Assembly (NCBI GenBank): GCA_039588215.1
Contig: JBDHAD010000090.1
Location: 1-10,067, forward strand
Reading direction: 5' to 3'
DNA from: JBDHAC01 sp039588215
GTDB lineage: Bacteria; Gemmatimonadota; Gemmatimonadetes; Palauibacterales; Palauibacteraceae
DNA: 10,067 bases
This document shows, one piece after another, positions 6,643-10,067 of the stretch (position 1 is the stretch's first letter; the number at the start of each line of letters is the position of its first letter). A program made the translations under genes and the position numbers. The notes beneath the pieces were generated by a model, which saw only the letters and a program-made list of their open reading frames with translations, ran no database searches and was not told where the DNA came from.

Positions 6643-8180
6643 GATCCCCCTACGTGGGACCCGGCGGCTGGATGGATCGTATCCAGCCTGTGCTGAGCGG
6701 CCTGGCTACCCTGTCGGCGTTCTTCCTCGTCCTCGGGCTCGGGTTCGACTCGGCCACGGCACAGCAGAGACCGGCCGGTGGCGTCGCAGCGACCTCCGAT
6801 GGACGTGCGCTTACCGGTCGCTGGGAGGGATCGCTGACCGCGCTCGGCCAGAACCTGGAGATCGGCGTGACGTTCGAGGGTGCGGTGACCCCGCTCGTCG
6901 CTCGAATCGATATTCCCGCGCAGGGCGCTCATGGGCTTCAGCTTCAGAACGTCTCGTTCGACCCGCCCCGGGTGCACTTCGAGCTCCCTGCCGGCCCGGG
7001 CCTCGCCGTCTGGGATGGCTTGCTCAGAGGAGACACGATCGAGGGTGAGTTCACGCAGGCCGGTGTCGCGGGGACGTTCACCCTGTCTCGGGTGCCGGAT
7101 ACGGACACGCAGGAGGCAGACACCCCGACGGGGGTCGTGCGACCTGGACGACCAGAGGACGCGACTCCGCGATACCGACACGAAGAGGTCACGTTCGAAA
7201 ACGGTGAGATCAAGCTCGCGGGGACGTTGAGCTTCCCCGAGGGCCGGGGACCTCACCCAGCCGTCGTGCTGATCTCGGGCTCGGGCGCACAGAACCGCGA
7301 TGAGGAGATCTTCGGATTCCAGCCGTTTCGGTTGATCGCCGAGCACCTGAACCGGGAGGGGATCGCGGTTCTCAGATACGACGACCGCGGTGTGGCTGGC
7401 TCGACCGGGAGCGTAGCGGACGCCACCTCGGCGGACTTCGCCGGGGACGTGCTGTCGGCGGTCGACCTCCTGAAGAAACACACTTCAATCGACGCGGCGG
7501 CGGTCGGCTTGCTAGGCCACAGCGAGGGGGGCCTCGTGGCTCCGCTAGCGGTGATCCGGTCTGAGGACATCGCTTTCCTCGTGTTGCTGGCGGGGCCGGG
7601 CGTCCCGGGTGCGGAGATTCTCCTCCGACAGGGTGAGCTGATCGGTCGCGCTAACGGCGCCTCGCGCGCGGCGATCGAGCGGCAACAGACGCACCAGCGG
7701 CTGATCTTCAGCATGCTCCGTCGAGACGCGAGTCGCGATGAGCTCGAGGCGGAGCTCGCGCGGATGATACGCGAAGGCGTCGAGGCGATGCCCCCGGAGC
7801 GGCGTCAATCGATTCACGACGTTGACGCCTTTGTAGCCACGCAGCTCGCGCCCCAACTCGCCGCCACGACCTCCACCTGGTTCCGCTATTTCCTGGATCA
7901 CGATCCGCGCGAGGCGCTGCGTCAGACGCGGGTGCCCGTCCTGGCCCTGTTCGGGGAGCTGGATCTCCAGGTACCACCGGCCCAGAACCGCGGGCCCATG
8001 GCCGAGGCACTTTCGGCGGCGGGCAACGCCGACGTCACGATCGAGGTGATCCCGGGCGCCAATCACCTCTTCCAGGCGGCGGTCACGGGGAGCCCCGGCG
8101 AGTACGCGACGCTCGAGAAGGAGTTCGTGCCCGGGCTGCTCGACCGGATCGCCAACTGGATCCTGACCCGAACCCGCTGA
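6639..8180 (+). CDS. Exported alpha/beta hydrolase with N-terminal beta domain
   Basis: The product is a 513-residue serine hydrolase of the dienelactone-hydrolase/peptidase-S9-like group. A signal peptide (hydrophobic core 19-36, likely cut after ATA-QQ near 41-42) sends it out of the cytoplasm. An N-terminal beta-rich domain (about 58-151, starting LTGRWEGSL and ending FTQAGVAGTFTLSRV) is often paired with this hydrolase type. A linker (152-178) leads to the catalytic domain, with oxyanion region SGSGAQNRDE (213-222), DDRG (248-251), nucleophile elbow GHSEGG (Ser295), Asp442 in FGELDLQVPP and His476 in GANHLF. The substrate is unknown; an ester or short peptide is likely. The start ATG 6639 overlaps the YbjQ stop; ATG 6672 is an alternative and leaves a complete signal peptide. 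The last codons lie in a 21-base tandem repeat. Confidence 0.93.
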   Translation: MRSPYVGPGGWMDRIQPVLSGLATLSAFFLVLGLGFDSATAQQRPAGGVAATSDGRALTGRWEGSLTALGQNLEIGVTFEGAVTPLVARIDIPAQGAHGLQLQNVSFDPPRVHFELPAGPGLAVWDGLLRGDTIEGEFTQAGVAGTFTLSRVPDTDTQEADTPTGVVRPGRPEDATPRYRHEEVTFENGEIKLAGTLSFPEGRGPHPAVVLISGSGAQNRDEEIFGFQPFRLIAEHLNREGIAVLRYDDRGVAGSTGSVADATSADFAGDVLSAVDLLKKHTSIDAAAVGLLGHSEGGLVAPLAVIRSEDIAFLVLLAGPGVPGAEILLRQGELIGRANGASRAAIERQQTHQRLIFSMLRRDASRDELEAELARMIREGVEAMPPERRQSIHDVDAFVATQLAPQLAATTSTWFRYFLDHDPREALRQTRVPVLALFGELDLQVPPAQNRGPMAEALSAAGNADVTIEVIPGANHLFQAAVTGSPGEYATLEKEFVPGLLDRIANWILTRTR

Positions 8181-8223
8181 CTCGCAACCCGAACGCGCTG
8201 ACTCCTGACCCAGACCCGCTGAG
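8161..8223. repeat. Three 21-bp tandem repeats spanning the hydrolase stop codon
   Basis: Units are 8161-8181, 8182-8202 and 8203-8223. Units 1 and 2 differ at four positions and units 1 and 3 at three. Each keeps a core of the ACCCGAACCCGCTGA type. Because the unit is seven codons long and includes TGA, reading on in frame gives ILTRTR-stop, LATRTR-stop, LLTQTR-stop. A decayed fourth copy may start at 8224. The array looks like duplication of the gene's 3' end, in the gap before a convergent gene. Confidence 0.75.
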
Positions 8224-8230
8224 TCTCCCA

Positions 8231-8245
8231 CCCGCTCGAGGCGGG
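8231..8245. terminator. Weak hairpin between convergent genes
   Basis: CCCGC (8231-8235) and GCGGG (8241-8245) can pair around a five-base loop, between the convergent ends at 8180 and 8260. There is no T-run on either strand, so it is at best a weak or Rho-assisted terminator. Confidence 0.2.
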
Positions 8246-8259
8246 CGCTCGGACCGGCC

Positions 8260-8754
8260 TTAGGGGGGTTCTGGCCCCGACCTGTACTCGGCGCCGATTA
8301 TCACATCGGGAAGACCGCGTACGAGGACGTGTGAGAGACCCACCACGCAGACCATCGGCTGCACGTAGTTGCTCATCTTGAAGACCGGACCATACCGGGT
8401 CGACTGCTCGAGGTAGAACCGGTGATCCCGCCACGGATCCATGGGAGCGAGCGAGAGCGAGCCTGGGGGTAGACCACGAGAGCGCCCGCAGGCGGGTCTG
8501 GCGCGCCACCAAGTGAAGGCGATGGACACGACTCCTAGGACGGCCAGTCCCCGCAACAGCAGCGGGGCGAAAAGGGCGGCCAGCGAAACGAGTGCCGCGA
8601 ATGCGATGAGAAGCGCCAGGAGAATGCCGCCTATTCGCGGGAAGACCCGTAGCTTGCGGCGAAACGGTCTGCTGAGCCCGACGCGCGCGAGTGGCCCGAT
8701 GAGCGCAGCGAGCAGCAGGGCTTCGACAACTGTCTCGATCGCGCTCGTGCTCAC
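8260..8754 (-). CDS. Membrane protein with truncated cytochrome P450-like N-terminal segment
   Basis: The 164-residue product starts at GTG 8754; an in-frame TAG two codons upstream rules out a longer form. Hydrophobic helices lie at about 8-26, 41-65 and 66-83. After a basic hinge come GLPPGSL (94-100), DPWRDHRFYLEQSTRYGPVFKMS (106-128) and PMVCVVGLSHV (133-143). That order (membrane anchor, proline hinge LPPG, a helix ending RYGPVFK, then the strand x-P-x-V-x-V-x-G) is how many P450s begin. The chain stops about 20 residues later, with no room for the I-helix, ExxR or haem-cysteine motifs, and I found no continuation in the other frames down to 8160. So it is either a P450 gene cut short or a small protein that resembles only this part. 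It diverges from the exporter and converges on the hydrolase. Confidence 0.65.
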   Translation of the reverse strand: MSTSAIETVVEALLLAALIGPLARVGLSRPFRRKLRVFPRIGGILLALLIAFAALVSLAALFAPLLLRGLAVLGVVSIAFTWWRARPACGRSRGLPPGSLSLAPMDPWRDHRFYLEQSTRYGPVFKMSNYVQPMVCVVGLSHVLVRGLPDVIIGAEYRSGPEPP

Positions 8755-8944
8755 GGCCTATCCGCGGGAGGGTGAGTATGGTCTACTTCCGTCTCATGCA
8801 GGTATCGGGCCCCAGACACACTGACAAGGGCGTTTCACGCGGCGGTCACTCGGTCGTTTCTCTTCTCGGGGGGAGCTTCAACATCGCCACTCACCAGTGA
8901 CCGTATCGCGCTGAAATGGAACGTACCCTGACCTCCCACCGCGA
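8755..8944. promoter_or_regulatory. Divergent intergenic region before the exporter gene
   Basis: These 190 bases separate the GTG start at 8754 from the ATG at 8945, so both promoters should lie here. CATACT (minus strand, about 8775-8780) is a weak -10 candidate for the left-going gene without a good -35. A GGAAC at 8918-8922 is too close to the exporter start to serve as a -35 for it. No tRNA, small ORF with a ribosome site or clear operator was found. Confidence 0.3.
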
Positions 8945-9955
8945 ATGAGCCCCAAGGACGCGTCTCCGGCACGCGTGTTGTTCGCGCTCGGGCTCGTGTA
9001 CGTGATCTGGGGGTCGACTTATCTGTCGATCCGGTTCGCGATCGAGACGATCCCGCCGTTCCTCATGGCCGGGACGCGTTTTCTCGCGGCGGGCTCGATC
9101 CTGTTTGCGTGGTTTCGCGTGCGTGGCACGCAGATGCCGGTTCGAGGTCATTGGAAGGCCGCCACGATATCGGGCGGCCTGATGCTTCTGGGTGGAAACG
9201 GGCTCTTGAGTTGGGCGGAGCAATACGTACCGTCGGGGCTGGCGGCGCTCCTGGTGGCTACCGCTCCGCTTTGGCTCGTGATGATGGCGTGGTTAGGGCC
9301 CGACGGAGAGCGACCACGCGGGGGTGAGATCGCGGGACTCGTGCTCGGGTTGGGCGGCGTGGGGTTGCTGTTGGCGCCTTCGGCGGAGGTGTTGGGGAAT
9401 GTCGGCGCCGATCCGCGCTCGTTCGTGCTGGGTGCGGTGGCGGTGCTGATCGCGTCCCTGTCGTGGGCGGCCGGGTCGATCTACAACCGCGGCGCGACGT
9501 TCCCGAGTCCGCAGTTGTACGCCACGTCGCTGACGATGCTGTGCGGCGGCGGTCTGCTCCTTCTGACCGGGGCCTTGAGGGGCGAGTTGGGGCAGGTCGA
9601 CCTCGCCGCTGTCTCCCTCAAGTCGATCGCCGCGCTGGCCTACCTCATCGTGTTCGGCTCGCTCGTCGCCTTCTCGGCCTACATTTGGCTACTCCGGGCC
9701 GTGCGGCCAGCTCTTGTCGGAACGTACGCCTATGTGAACCCCGTCGTGGCCGTGGCGTTGGGTTGGGCACTGGCCGCGGAGCCGCTTACCGAGCGCACGT
9801 TCGCCGCCATGGCCGTAATCACGGTCTCCGTGATTCTCGTCCAGCGGTCGCAGCGGCGCGGCGCGCGCAGTCACCCGACGGGGCGCCGAGCCGCGGACGC
9901 TCCTGATGCCGCAGCGGACCCGAACGAAGTGACCGCAGAGCCTGCCAAACCCTAG
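8945..9955 (+). CDS. yedA: EamA/DMT-superfamily exporter, YedA-like
   Basis: The 336-residue inner-membrane protein has ten predicted helices, roughly 11-28, 37-56, 72-90, 96-116, 128-145, 159-178, 190-210, 225-248, 255-275 and 283-299, in two EamA repeats. It matches the drug/metabolite exporter YedA in characteristic places: VYVIWGSTYLSIRFAIETIPP (18-38), FLMAGTRFLAAG (39-50), GNGLLSWAEQYVPSGLAALLVA (84-105), LSWAAGSIY (172-180), FGSLVAFSAYIWLL (237-250) and TYAYVNPVVAVALG (260-273). It probably exports an amino acid or small metabolite by exchange with protons; the substrate cannot be read from sequence. A hydrophilic, alanine- and proline-rich tail (about 300-336) should be cytoplasmic. 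No strong ribosome site precedes ATG 8945, but the start matches the family N-terminus. The symbol denotes resemblance, not proven orthology. Confidence 0.92.
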   Translation: MSPKDASPARVLFALGLVYVIWGSTYLSIRFAIETIPPFLMAGTRFLAAGSILFAWFRVRGTQMPVRGHWKAATISGGLMLLGGNGLLSWAEQYVPSGLAALLVATAPLWLVMMAWLGPDGERPRGGEIAGLVLGLGGVGLLLAPSAEVLGNVGADPRSFVLGAVAVLIASLSWAAGSIYNRGATFPSPQLYATSLTMLCGGGLLLLTGALRGELGQVDLAAVSLKSIAALAYLIVFGSLVAFSAYIWLLRAVRPALVGTYAYVNPVVAVALGWALAAEPLTERTFAAMAVITVSVILVQRSQRRGARSHPTGRRAADAPDAAADPNEVTAEPAKP

Positions 9956-10066
9956 TCACGCGCCGGTCGAAGGCAACAGCCGGCGCCTGCGCTCGGTCCC
10001 CGACTCGACATCGTCAGTCACCCATGGCGATGGAACCCACGGCTCGCGGGCCTCGCGCGTCCGGCA
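9956..10066 (-). CDS. Possible 3' end of a convergent gene (partial)
   Basis: Read leftward from the right edge, one minus-strand frame stays open for 36 codons and ends at TGA 9958-9956, directly abutting the exporter stop. The visible end includes REAREPWVPSPWVTDDVESG and then RRRRLLPSTGA, and about 30 of 36 third positions are G or C. In such GC-rich DNA other frames are also open here, including both remaining plus-strand frames that I checked, so this is weak. No family is recognisable. Confidence 0.22.
   Translation of the reverse strand, partial: CRTREAREPWVPSPWVTDDVESGTERRRRLLPSTGA
9960..9986. terminator. 7-bp inverted repeat just after the exporter stop
   Basis: GCGCCGG (9960-9966) and CCGGCGC (9980-9986) are exact reverse complements around a 13-base loop, starting five bases after the TAG at 9953-9955. 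The position suits a transcription terminator, but there is no T-run, so it would be an atypical or bidirectional one. Confidence 0.35.
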
Positions 10067-10067
10067 G

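Noticed and set aside
6024..7481. A 485-codon open frame on the minus strand
   Set aside because: It runs antisense across the ends of three plus-strand genes with clear motifs and ATGA coupling, and its product has no domain pattern.
8180..8260. Frameshifted continuation of the P450-like gene past its stop
   Set aside because: The two other minus-strand frames after the C-run at the stop read through the tandem repeat and show no P450 features, so a simple frameshift does not restore the protein within this window.
8918..8922. GGAAC as an ECF-type -35 element for the exporter gene
   Set aside because: It is only about 22 bases from ATG 8945, leaving no room for a -10 element and a leader.

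Overview
The window is GC-rich bacterial DNA, densely packed with genes. The G/C-rich third codon positions, TTG and GTG starts, twin-arginine lipoprotein signal, Asp-box repeat protein and ECF sigma/anti-sigma pair fit an environmental bacterium of the Gemmatimonadota or Acidobacteriota type. That placement is an inference from style; no marker gene here settles it. I see no rRNA, tRNA, CRISPR array, transposase or phage gene, and no gene-free stretch longer than about 195 bases.

Region 1 (1-4206): a gene open at the left edge (a possible degenerate tyrosine-phosphatase-like protein, + strand) ends facing a minus-strand cluster. Read in its own direction, that cluster is a 139-residue hypothetical protein, a PLP-dependent threonine/serine dehydratase, an exported Asp-box (YCF48/BNR-like) protein, and a twin-arginine lipoprotein esterase. 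The first three are nearly contiguous (5-base gap, then a TTGA stop/start overlap), so they probably form one operon, with the esterase about 87 bases further on. An inverted repeat lies 25 bases upstream of the first gene.

Region 2 (4207-8180): a secreted protein of unknown function (minus strand) diverges from a four-gene plus-strand operon: ECF sigma factor, a cysteine-free two-helix membrane anti-sigma candidate, a YbjQ/UPF0145 protein, and a large exported alpha/beta hydrolase. All three junctions in this operon are ATGA overlaps, so the four products are probably made together. The envelope theme (membrane anti-sigma, exported hydrolase, divergent secreted protein) suggests an envelope-stress or extracytoplasmic sensing unit.

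Region 3 (8181-10067): the hydrolase ends in a small 21-base tandem repeat that includes its own stop codon. A convergent minus-strand gene encodes membrane helices followed by what looks like only the first part of a cytochrome P450. Divergent from it is a ten-helix EamA/DMT exporter resembling YedA. The last 110 bases may hold the 3' end of another minus-strand gene, abutting the exporter, but this is weak.

The best leads are the four-gene sigma operon with its zinc-free anti-sigma, the truncated P450-like membrane protein beside the stop-containing repeat, the degenerate phosphatase-like loop in the first gene, and the choice of start codon for the sigma factor.
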